Positions 1 to 8,537 of a stretch of 64,000 nt of DNA are shown in pieces. Each line of letters starts with the position of its first letter. Within the stretch, counting starts at the first letter, position 1. The notes under the pieces were generated by a model. It worked only from the letters and a program-made list of their open reading frames with translations. It made no database searches and had not been told where the DNA came from. Source of the DNA: Schistocerca nitens (lineage: Eukaryota > Arthropoda > Insecta > Orthoptera > Acrididae); NCBI RefSeq assembly GCF_023898315.1, contig NC_064619.1, positions 477,255,376 to 477,319,375 of the forward strand, given 5' to 3'. Made by a program: the position numbers and the translations under genes.

Positions 1-59
1 TGTCCATCCACACATATACAGACACAAGCAGACATCTCACAAGCAGACATATTTAAAGA

Positions 60-1503
60 CAAAGAGTTTGGGCAGAGATGTCAGTCGAGGCGGAAGTGAA
101 GAGGCAAAGATGATGTTGAATGACAGGTGAGGTATGAGTGGCGGCAACTTGAAATTAGCGGAGATTGAGGCCTGGTGGGTAACGGGAAGAGAGGATATAT
201 TGAAGAGCAAGTTCCCATCTCCAGAGTTCGGGTAGGTTGGTTTTGGTGGGAAGTATGCAGATAACCCGGACGGTGTAACACTGTGCCAAGATGTGCTGGC
301 CGTGCACCAAGGCATGTTTAGCCACAGGGTGATCCTCATTACCAACAAACACTGTCTGCCTGTGTCCATTCATGCGAATGGACAGTTTGTTGCTGGTCAT
401 TCCCACATAGAATGCATCACAGTGTAGGCAGGTCAGTTGGTAAATCACGTGGGTGCTTTCACATGTGGCTCTGCCTTTGATCGTGTACACCTTCCGGGTT
501 ACAGGACTGGAGTAGGTGGTGGTGGGAGGGTGCATGGGACAGGTTTTACACCGGGGGCGGTTACAAGGATAGGGGCCAGAGGGTAGGGAAGGTGGTTTGG
601 GGATTTCATAGGGATGAACTAATAGGTTACGAAGGTTAGGTGGATGGCGGAAAGACACTCTTGGTGGAGTGGGGAGGATTTCATGAAGGATGGATCTCAT
701 TTCAGGGCAAGATTTGAGGAAGTCGTATCCCTGCTGGAGAGCCACATTCAGAGTCTGGTCCAGTCTTGGAAAGTATCCTGTCACAAGTGGGGCACTTTTG
801 TGGTTCTTCTGTGGGGGGGATTCTGGGTTCGAGGGGATGAGGAGGTGGCTCTGGTTATTTGCTTCTGTACCAGGTCGGGAGGGTAGTTGCGAGATGCGAA
901 AGCTGTTGTAAGGTTGTGGGTGTAACGGTTCAGGGATTCCGGACTGGAGCAGATTCGTTTGCCACGAAGACCTAGGCTGTAGGGAAGGGACCGTTTGATG
1001 TGGAATGGGTGGCAGCTGTCATAATGGAGGTACTGTTGCTTGTTGGTGGGTTTGATGTGGACGGACGTGTGAAGCTGGCCATTGGACAGGTGGAGGTCAA
1101 CATCAAGGAAAGTGGCATGGGATTTGGAGTAGGACCAGGTGAATCTGATGGAACCAAAGGAGTTGATGTTGGAGAGGAAATTCTGGAGTTCTTCTTCACT
1201 GTGAGTCCAGATCATGAAGATGTCATCAGTACATCTGTACCAAACTTTGGGTTGGCGGGCCTGGGTAACCAAGAAGGCTTCCTCTAAGCGACCCATGAAC
1301 AGGTTGGCATACGAGGGGGCCATCCTGGTACCCATGGCTGTTCCCTTTAATTGTTGGTATGTCTGGCCTTCAAAAGTGAAGAAGTTGTGGGTCGGGATGA
1401 AGCTGGCTAAGGTGATGAGGAAAGAGGTTTTAGGTAGGGTGGCAGGTGATCGGCGTGAAAGGAAATGCTCCATCGCAGCGAGGCCCTGGACGTGCGGAAT
1501 ATT

Positions 1504-1505
<2 letters not shown>
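60..1505 (-). mobile_element. Penelope-like retroelement (PLE), 5'-truncated: RT C-terminus plus GIY-YIG endonuclease
   Basis: Read on the minus strand, the segment encodes the second half of a PLE reverse transcriptase followed by a GIY-YIG nuclease, the order expected of canonical Penelope elements. In the RT part (about 1505 to 785) I see AMGTRMAPSYANLF and the catalytic DD within YRCTDDIFMIW; the family usually has Y-I-D-D here, so two residues before DD are changed. A frameshift near 781-784 separates it from the second frame (784 to 155), which has a Cys-rich knot (CNRPRCKTCPMH) and then VIYQLTC...FYVGMT, the GIY-YIG core, with the conserved Arg in LSIRMNGHR. The element loses everything upstream of the RT block starting TNIPHVQ, where a (CA)n/(TA)n tract begins. 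Its coding strand is C-rich and G-poor. It is a dead copy. Confidence 0.88.
155..784 (-). pseudogene. PLE GIY-YIG endonuclease domain, frame-shifted from its RT
   Basis: This 209-codon frame is the C-terminal nuclease of the PLE above. Residues about 73-85 form a Cys/His cluster. Residues about 113-145 carry the GIY-YIG fold signature (VIYQLTC, then FYVGMT, then R in LSIRMNGHR). A downstream acidic residue lies in ELWRWELALQ. In PLEs this domain nicks the target DNA and the neighbouring RT then primes from the nick. The Met at 784 is only the first Met after a frameshift, not a true start, because conserved sequence continues upstream in another frame. Confidence 0.85.

Positions 1506-1506
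<1 letters not shown>

Positions 1507-1580
<74 letters not shown>
1507..1580. repeat. (GT)n then (AT)n microsatellite at the PLE truncation point
   Basis: About 18 bases of GT repeats run into about 55 bases of AT repeats. The tract starts exactly where the minus-strand PLE RT sequence stops. The ACA-rich codons of the RT at this point could have seeded the expansion. Open frames reading through here are dinucleotide artefacts. Confidence 0.95.
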
Positions 1581-1581
<1 letters not shown>

Positions 1582-1658
1582 AACAAAGATGATGTGACTT
1601 ACCGAACGAAAGCGCTGGCAGGTTGATAGACACACAAACATACACACAAAATTCAAGC

Positions 1659-1685
1659 TTTCGCAACAAACTGTTGCCTCATCAG
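1659..1685 (-). ncRNA. Hammerhead-ribozyme-like core, left arm
   Basis: On the minus strand: CTGATGA (1685-1679), one unpaired base, a 5-bp stem GCAAC/GTTGC around a 5-base loop, then GAAA (1662-1659). This order matches the conserved hammerhead core, and PLEs are known to carry hammerhead motifs. I could not find convincing stems I and III or the NUH cleavage site, so function is unproven. Confidence 0.4.
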
Positions 1686-1899
1686 GAAAGAGGGAAAGAC
1701 GAAAGGATGTGGGTTTTAAGGGAGAGGGTAAGGAGTCATTCCAATCCCGGGAGCGGAAAGACTTAGCTTGGGGGGAAAAAGGACGGGTATACACTCGCGC
1801 GCACACACACACATATCCATCCACACATATACAGACACAAGCAGACATATTTAAAGATGTCATCAATACATCTGGTCTTTAAATATGTCTGCTTGTGTC

Positions 1900-1947
<48 letters not shown>

Positions 1948-2059
1948 CGAGTGTATACCCGTCCTTTTTTCCCCCAAGGTAAGTCTTTCCGCTCCCGGGA
2001 TTGGAATGACTCCTTACCCTCTCCCTTAAAACCCACATCCTTTCGTCTTTCCCTCTTTC

Positions 2060-2086
2060 CTGATGAGGCAACAGTTTGTTGCGAAA
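2060..2086 (+). ncRNA. Hammerhead-ribozyme-like core, right arm
   Basis: This is the mirror image of the left-arm motif: CTGATGA at 2060-2066, stem GCAAC (2068-2072) with GTTGC (2078-2082), loop AGTTT, then GAAA at 2083-2086. The same arrangement with a different stem sequence occurs at 54628-54654. Flanking stems could not be verified by eye. Confidence 0.4.
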
Positions 2087-2164
2087 GCTTGAATTTTGTG
2101 TGTATGTTTGTGTGTCTATCGACCTGCCAGCGCTTTCGTTCGGTAAGTCACATCATCTTTGTTT

Positions 2165-2455
2165 TTAGATATATTTTTCCCACGTGGAATGTTTCCCTCT
2201 ATTATATTCATATCATTAATTTGAATCCAAGAATTATGTTTGTTATTGTCACTGTTGCATTTCGAAATCTTTTCTGTCGTCTTACTTTCTCTTTCTGTTT
2301 TTGCCAGTAGTTTCGCTTTGTATTCACCTTCTCCTTTTTACCGTAATCTGCTATACAATTTTATCCCGCCGATATATACTCAATAATACGTAACACACTT
2401 CCAAACCATAACTTTTTTTTTTGCCGCTTTCTAGTTTCATTTTCATTTCAGCCTC
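2165..2455 (+). other. PLE leader between palindrome and ORF
   Basis: This AT-rich leader begins with a block (about 2165-2210) that is also the right-hand end of the mobile palindrome at 57660-57708. The shared block, containing CCCACGTGGAATGTTTCCCT, marks the element's conserved terminal sequence. Beyond about 2210 the sequence is unique to this copy and runs into the ORF. No other gene is seen. Confidence 0.6.
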
Positions 2456-3238
2456 ATGTTACACTTTCCACCTTCTAATACCATGTCACCCTCACAACCC
2501 CCCCACAACAACACCATTAAGTTTTATTTACATTCCCTCCGCAAACATGCCTTCGCCCTAGCTAGATTACGCTCCCATATTCTATTTTCTCAGGCTTGTC
2601 TGACATTTGGCATTACCCCCAAAGGTCTCACACTTAAAGTTCCCATCTCTGGCTGCAACCCTTCTTGCCATCAGTCCCTATACCAGTTCCAAACTGAACA
2701 ATCCATTGCCCTCACCCACCTAATCCTTCACCTACACATCAACTCAGCCAATGAACACTCCCGTCAACTCCTATCCTTAATAAAAGTCCTTAATCTCTCC
2801 TCTCCCACATCCACACCGGCTGTTCAGAGCATCCTCCTACAGGCCAACCGCAAATTAGAACAGCATACCACCCTCCACCTCAAAAAACTATCCAATCTCC
2901 TGGTTTCCCACCTCCGGAAAGGCAACTTACTCACCCTTCACAACCTTTCCAGCAAACCTCAACCTCCTCTCATCGCACACAAACCCAGTCTCTCCCATCT
3001 ACTCAATCTCCCACTTCCAGCTCCACTCCCTCCAAAACCTCAAAATTCCTATCAACTCAATCTGGAACCACAACACCCTAATTCAGTAGTTAACCTTTCC
3101 TCCAAACCTCTCTCCCAATCCGAAACCTCTGTCCTATCCAAAGGCCTCACCTTCAGCCCCACTCCCAGATTCAACCAAACAGCCCTCGTCAAAGATTTAC
3201 TGTCCTACACTCGTACTCTCTGCTGGCTATTCACCCGA
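2456..3238 (+). pseudogene. PLE N-terminal ORF fragment (first lineage)
   Basis: This open frame is very rich in Pro, Leu, Ser and Thr, and its coding strand is C-rich and G-poor like the minus-strand PLE at 60-1505. Near its end it has LSKGLTFSPTP, the conserved N-terminal PLE block that precedes the RT. The first Met is at 2456; a second at 2483 (MSPSQPP) is an equally plausible start. The lineage stops at about 3238, where a different PLE continues in the same frame. This half and the minus-strand C-terminal half may be pieces of one family separated by rearrangement around the palindrome (inference). Confidence 0.75.
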
Positions 3239-4865
3239 GATTTATTTAGTCATAAAATATGCCTGGAGAAATTGAAGAATCACATCACATACCTCTTTGG
3301 GGAGGAGATGTATCGCAGCATGAAAAGGATTGACAAGCTGTGTCATCGGAGAATTTGTCTATTGAGTTCTTTTGTTTTTCTTATGAAGTACCAAGAAGAA
3401 CATGTGGTACTGAATTTTGCTAAGGTCAAGCATCACATCGACTCAGCGGTGGCCAGAAGAATCAAGAAATGTGCCACCCTAGCTTTGGTACGAGAGAGAG
3501 CTCACTTCACGCGGTGGCGCTTGGACGCTACCAACAAAGAACTCCTACAGTTACATCTACAACTGGCCAACCGGTTCAACCCCTGGACGTGGGATTGGGT
3601 TGATGGTGTCACATGGGCCGCAGCAGACTCAACCCAGAGGGAGTCAGCCGAACGACAGGCATCCAAGTTTGAACGTATATCGGAGAAACAACCTTCTGAT
3701 GGCAGCAGAAAGACCATCATCAATCTCACTAACAAGGAACTGGATGATGACGCTATTTCGGTTTTTATAAAGGGATTGAATTTCGCTCCAACTCCTAAAG
3801 ATGTACCCATTGCTGACATCATTAGCACAGTGGAACAAACAGCTGCTCGACTTCCACCTGAAGCTGCTGAAGAAGTTCGTTGCGAAACCTGCAGAGCTCT
3901 AACCAAAACAAAACTGATGAAACCGAACATTACCTACAGGGAGAGTGCCACCATACGGGAGCTAAGAGAAGATCTAGACATAGTAATATTATCTGCAGAC
4001 AAGGGCAACACAACAGTGATCCTATCCCGACAGGATTGTGCTGAGAAGATGCGGGGCCTACTAGGTGACAGTGCATACCGCAAGATTGACACCAATCCTA
4101 TCAAGAGGGTCGGGAGGAAGACTCTGATGCTTCTCAAGGATTCCGGCTACTACGAGCAGACAGAAGGAGTAGCCACGGGGAGTCCATTCTCACCTGTTGT
4201 CGCAAATATGTACGTGGAACATATCGAGGCGGAAGCTCTTGAATCAGCACATCAGAAACCCATCTGTTTTTTTAGATATGTGGATGATACCATTGTTATC
4301 TGGCCACATGGAAGAGATAAAGTGGCAGACTTCCTCACACATTTCAACTCCAGACACGAGAATATTAAGTTCACCATGGAGATCGAAACAGATGGGATGC
4401 TCCCTTTTCTAGATGTTTTGATTAGAAGACAAGCTGACAGCACTTTGGGCCACAGCGTGTATAGTAAGAAGATGCATACCGGTTTGTACCTACATGCGGA
4501 TAGCTGCGACCACCCGGCACAAAAGAATGGTGTGCTCAAAACTTTGTACACAGAGCTCACACCATCTCCGACAGGGACAGTCTCCAACAAGAATTGGACC
4601 ATCTGAAGACCATGTTTCGGAGGAACAGTTACAAGGAAGGGCAAATTCGGAAGGCTCTACATCCCACGCCTGCAGCACCGGCGGAAACTGAGGATGAACC
4701 TCATGAGGCGGCGGCCTTGGCTATTATTCCATTTTGTGGGGCCTTATCTGGAAAAATTGGACGCATTTTACGTAAACCCCAAGTGAAAACCATCTTCCAT
4801 CCTCCAAGCAAAACCAAGAGCCTTCTTGGTAGTGTCAAGGACAGCCTTGGTTTACGTAAATCGGG
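3239..4865 (+). pseudogene. PLE of a second lineage: N-terminus and gapped RT, GIY-YIG lost
   Basis: This second PLE is joined in frame to the first. It has its own conserved N-terminal block (FIKGLNFAPTP), then DIVILSADKGNTTVIL, then RKIDTNPIKRV. Next comes an internal deletion near 4110 that removes the early RT motifs, including the one with the first catalytic Asp. The frame resumes at YYEQTEGVATGSPFSPVVAN and RYVDDTIVIW (the catalytic DD, about 4276-4302). A frameshift at about 4560-4595 moves the rest (SGKIGRILRK, then SLGLRKSG) to another frame. Sequence homology stops at about 4865, before the GIY-YIG domain, where the CR1 element begins. It is non-functional. Confidence 0.85.
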
Positions 4866-4898
4866 AAAACAGCCCAGTAAGTAGCAATCGCTGAGCAT

Positions 4899-5359
4899 TC
4901 CCTGCCACCGTTGGATAAACAGCTGCCAGCAGCAAGTCGTATACTCTTAGCTCACTTATTTGTTACACAGTTTAATTCTTAATTTCTTTGTATGTTTTTG
5001 GGTACTTGCATTGTTTAATTCATAAATTTTGGGCATATTATAGTTTTTGAGAGCTGTAGCATCGCATTTTAGTACCTGAATAGTGTAAATTCGCGTAGTC
5101 GTCTGTCTTCTGTTTTTGTTTTGAACGGCCAGTGTCGGTTGGTCACAGCCAGTGTGCTCCCTGCTGCCGTTTGATAAGCAGCTGCCAGCAGGAAGTCGTA
5201 TACTCCTAGCTCACTTATTTGTTACATAGTTTAATTCTTAATTTCTTTGCATGTTTTTGGGTACTTGCATTGTTTAATTCACAAATTTCGGGCGTATTAC
5301 AGTATTTGAGAATTGTAGCATCGCGTTTTAGTACCTGAATAGTGTAAAATCGCGTAATC
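4899..5359 (+). repeat. Two tandem about 200-bp units in the CR1 leader, period about 259 bp
   Basis: Positions 4899-5100 and 5158-5359 are diverged copies of one sequence, starting CCCTGC and ending near CGCGTA. The spacer between them (5101-5157) is not repeated. Tandem leader units ahead of a LINE ORF1 often act as an internal promoter module, and that role is inferred here. They are followed by about 150 bp of leader before the ORF1 start at 5518. Confidence 0.85.
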
Positions 5360-5517
5360 TCCTTCTGCCGCCGAGCAGTGTGTCAGCAGTGCACAAGTAG
5401 CAACATTACTGCATTCACTAGGCAATTTTGTATTTTAATAACCGTTTAAATTTTGTGTCGAATTGTTTGTGCTCTCTGTAGATTACTTCAGACGTTCTTT
5501 GCACTACAGTATTTAGC

Positions 5518-6501
5518 ATGGATAGGGACTGCAACTGCTGTGTTAGGATGTGGGCTGAGTTGTCATCCCTTCGCTCCCAGCTTCAGGCAGTGTTGGCTTC
5601 AGTCACACAGCTTGAGGCTGTTGCCAATGGGCATCACTGTGGGGTCCCGATGAGGGTTTGTTGGGGATGGCCAGCTCATCCCATCCATCGTCTGATCGGA
5701 ACACGGCTGTGGCTGCCCGGGATACTGCCCACATTGAGGCTGCCCTCACCCGTGGTAGAGTGGGAGGTCGTCTCGAGGTGTGGCAGGGGGCGAAAGACAT
5801 TCCGGAGGGCTGAATGGAAGGCTTTTCCAGTTTGTCTGACGAACCAGTTTCAGGTTCTGTCTCTGGCTTATACTGATCTTCGGCTGGACGTGGCTGCTTG
5901 TCCTGTTCCAGAGGTTGCTCCTCAGTCTGCAAGATCTGGGCGGTCGCAGAAGGTGGGCTTACTGGTAGTTGGGAGCTCCAACGTCAGGCATGTAATGGGG
6001 CCCCTTAGGGATATGGCAGCAAGAGAAGGGAAGAAAACCAATGTGCACTCTGTGTGCACACCAGGGGGAGTCATTCCAGATGTGAAAAGGGTCCTTCTGG
6101 ATGCCATGAAGGGTACAGGGTGCACCCATCTGCAGGTGGTCGCTCATGTCGGCACCAATGATGTGTGTCGCTATAGATCGGAGGAAATCCTCTCTGGCTT
6201 CCGGCGGCTATCTGATTTGGTGAAGACTGCCAGTCTCGCTAGCGGGATGAAAGCAGAGCTCACCATCTTTAGCATCGTCGACAGGACTGACTGCGGACCT
6301 TTGGTACAGAGCCGAGTGGAGGGTCTGAATCAGAGGCTGAGACGGTTCTGCGACCGTGTGGGCTGCAGATTCCTCGACTTGCGCCATAGGGTGGTGGGGT
6401 TTCGGGTTCTGCTGGATAGGTCAGGAGTCGACTACACACAGCAGGCAGCTACACGGGTAGCAGGGGTTGTGTGGCATGGACTGGGCAGTTTTTTAGGTTA
6501 G
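5518..6501 (+). pseudogene. CR1 ORF1 with SGNH/GDSL esterase-like domain
   Basis: The chosen Met begins MDRDCNCCVRMW and a Leu/Ser-rich stretch that looks like a short coiled coil. The middle (about residues 45-140) seems frame-scrambled. From about residue 145 an SGNH-hydrolase-like domain is clear: GLLVVGSSNVRHV (block I), then HVGTND (block III), and finally SGVDYTQQAATRVAG. In functional enzymes the last block supplies the Asp-x-x-His dyad; here those positions read Ser and Asp, so activity is unlikely in this copy. CR1/L2-type ORF1 proteins with an esterase domain are known; their role in retrotransposition is poorly defined. ORF2 begins just downstream. Confidence 0.7.
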
Positions 6502-8385
6502 ATGGCCTCGGGCAAGTACAGGACGGGCAACAGCCTCAAAGGGTGCGGGGCAAAGTCAGGACATGCGGGGACCAAGCAGCAATTGGTATTGTAATTGTAA
6601 ACTGTCGAAGCAGCATTGGTAAAGTACCGGAACTTCAAGCGCTGATAGAAAGCACTGAAACTGAAATCGTTATAGGTACAGAAAGCTGGCTGAAGCCAGA
6701 GATAAATTCTGCCGAAATTTTTACAAAGGCACAGACGGTGTTTAGAAAGGATAGATTGCATGCAACCGGTGGTGGCGTGTTTGTCACTGTTAGTAGTAGT
6801 TTATCCTGTAGTGAAATAGAAGTGGATACTGCCTGTGAATTATTATGGGTGGAGGTTATACTCAACAACTGAGCTAGGTTAATAATTGGCTCCTTTTACC
6901 GACCTCCTGACTCAGCAGAACAACTGAGAGAAAATCTGGAATACATTTCACATATATTTCCTCAGCATGTTATAGTCTTAGGTGGAGATTTCAATTTACC
7001 AGATATGGGACACTCAGATGTTTAGGACAGTTGATAGGGACAGAGCATCGAGTGACATTATACTGAGTGCACTATCCGAAAATTACCTTGAGCAATTAAA
7101 CAGAGAACCGACTTGTGGAGATAATATCTTGGACCTACTGATAACAGACAGACTCGAACTTTTTGACTCTGTAAGCGCAGAACAGGGAATCAGTGATCAT
7201 AAGGCCGTTGCAGCATCCCTGAATATGGAAGTAAATAGGAATATAAAAAAAGGGAAGAAGGTTTATCTGTTTAGCAAGAATAATAAAAGGCAGATTTCAG
7301 ACTACCTAACAGATCAAAACGAAAATTTCTGTTCCGACACTGACAATGTTGAGTGTTTATGGAAAAATTTCAAGGCAATCGTAAAATGCGTTTTAGACGG
7401 GTACGTGCCGAATAAAACTGTGAGGGACGGGAAAAACCCACCGTGGTTCAACAACAAAGTTAGGAAACTACTGCGAAAGCAAAGAGAGCTTCACTGCAAG
7501 TTTAAATGCAGCCAAAACCTCTCAGATAAACAGAAGCTAAACGATGTCAAAGTTAGTGTATGGAGGGCTATGCATGAAGTGTTCAGTGAATTCGAAAGTA
7601 AAATTCTATGTATTGACTTGACAGAAAATCCTAGGAAGTTCTGGTCTTACGTTAAATCAGTAAGTGGCTCGAAACAGCATATCCAGACACTCTGGAATGA
7701 TGATGCCCTTGAAACAGAGGATGACATGCATAAAGCTGAAATACTAAACACTTTTTTCCAAAGCTGTTTCACAGAGGAAGACCGCACTGCAGTTCCTTCT
7801 CTAAATCCTCGCACAAACGAAAAAATGGCCGACATCAAAATAAGTGTCCAAGGAATAGAAAAGCAACTGAAAGCACTCAACAGAGGGAAGTCCACTGGAC
7901 CTGATGGGATACCAATTCGATTCTACACAGAATACACGAAAGAACTTGCCCCCTTCTAACAGCCGTGTACTGCAAGTCTCTAGAGGAACAGAAGGTTCCA
8001 AATGATTGGAAAAGAGCACAGGTAGTCCCAGTCTTCAAGAAGGGTCATCGAGCAGATGCGCAAAACTATAGACCTATATCTCTGACATCAATCTTTTGTA
8101 GAATTTTAGAACATGTTTTTTGCTCGCGTATCATTATCATTTCTGGAAACCCAGAATCTACTCTGTAGGAATCAACATTGATTCCGGAAACAATGATCTT
8201 GTGAGACCCGACTCACTTTATTTGTTCATGAGACCCAGAAAATATTAGATACAGGCTCCCAGGTAAATGCCATTTTCCTTGACTTCCGGAAGGCGTTCGA
8301 TACAGTTTCGCTCTGTCACCTGATAAACAAAGTAAGAGCCTACGGAATATCAAACCGGCTGTGTGGCTGGATTGAAGAGTTTCCC
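6502..8385 (+). pseudogene. CR1 ORF2: AP endonuclease plus partial reverse transcriptase
   Basis: ORF2 is broken into at least three frames. The endonuclease start includes GIVIVNCRS and VIGTESW. A stop near 6870 interrupts it. The GGDFNLPD motif follows at about 6985, with a stop at about 7022, and then GISDHKAVAAS. The linker has NPPWFNNKVRKLLRKQ and NPRKFWSYVKS. The RT begins at KSTGPDGIPIRF, is cut by a stop at 7957 with a frame change, and continues NDWKRAQVVPVFKKG and NYRPISLTSI, then FRKAFDTV in a third frame near 8290. The RT active-site DD block is absent because the copy ends. Confidence 0.85.
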
Positions 8386-8526
8386 CCTTTTCCCTTCCCT
8401 TTCCACTTTACACAATATGTATCACAGCTGTGGATTCCACATGGTGTCAATTCTTTTGGACATGTCCAAAAGAAGAACCACACACAGTCATGTAAATGAA
8501 TATGACTCCTTACACTTGAAATCTGT
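8386..8526. other. Short unassigned DNA between CR1 and RTE
   Basis: About 140 bp follows the CR1 break, beginning with a C/T-rich stretch. It carries no recognisable coding sequence. It ends in the left copy of the candidate RTE target-site duplication. Confidence 0.5.
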
Positions 8527-8537
8527 TATTTTTCCAT
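8527..8537. repeat. Candidate RTE target-site duplication, left copy
   Basis: TATTTTTCCAT matches TATTTTTTCAT at 11829-11839 at 10 of 11 positions, and the two copies sit immediately outside the RTE ends. Confidence 0.55.

Larger units (their letters stand above)
1581..2164. repeat. Palindromic PLE-associated repeat, arms about 280 bp
   Basis: The left arm (1581 to about 1857) and right arm (about 1877 to 2164) are near-exact reverse complements around a short spacer. Each arm reads, outward to inward on its own strand, from a GGTAAGTCAC-type end through a CTGATGA...GAAA block and a pyrimidine-rich stretch to an internal (CA)n/(GT)n run. The same palindrome recurs at 57078-57708. The right arm leads directly into the PLE leader and N-terminal ORF that follow, so I read it as a PLE terminal repeat (pLTR) in inverted configuration. 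Inverted pLTRs are known for Penelope elements. The arms differ mainly in the length of the dinucleotide run. Confidence 0.85.
4866..8385 (+). mobile_element. CR1-clade LINE, 3'-truncated (copy A)
   Basis: The element has a duplicated leader, an ORF1 with an SGNH-hydrolase-like domain and an ORF2 with endonuclease and the first half of RT. It ends at about 8380 within the RT region LCGWIEEF, so the catalytic F/YADD block and the 3' end are missing. The two minus-strand CR1 copies at 19964-21900 and 51999-53470 supply the missing 3' half and have closely matching RT text (for example IPIRF, KDW/NDWK and NYRPISLTSI). Confidence 0.85.

Noticed and set aside
2060-2086. CTGATGA as a box C/D snoRNA element
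   Set aside because: No terminal stem and D box at proper spacing; the GAAA after a hairpin fits a hammerhead-like core better.
1430-2310. Open frames rich in Tyr-Ile, Thr-His or Cys-Val repeats
   Set aside because: They read through dinucleotide microsatellites and the palindrome arms on both strands; not proteins.
2456-4606. Single 716-codon frame as a host gene
   Set aside because: It contains two PLE N-terminal blocks and a gapped RT, and is a retroelement fusion.
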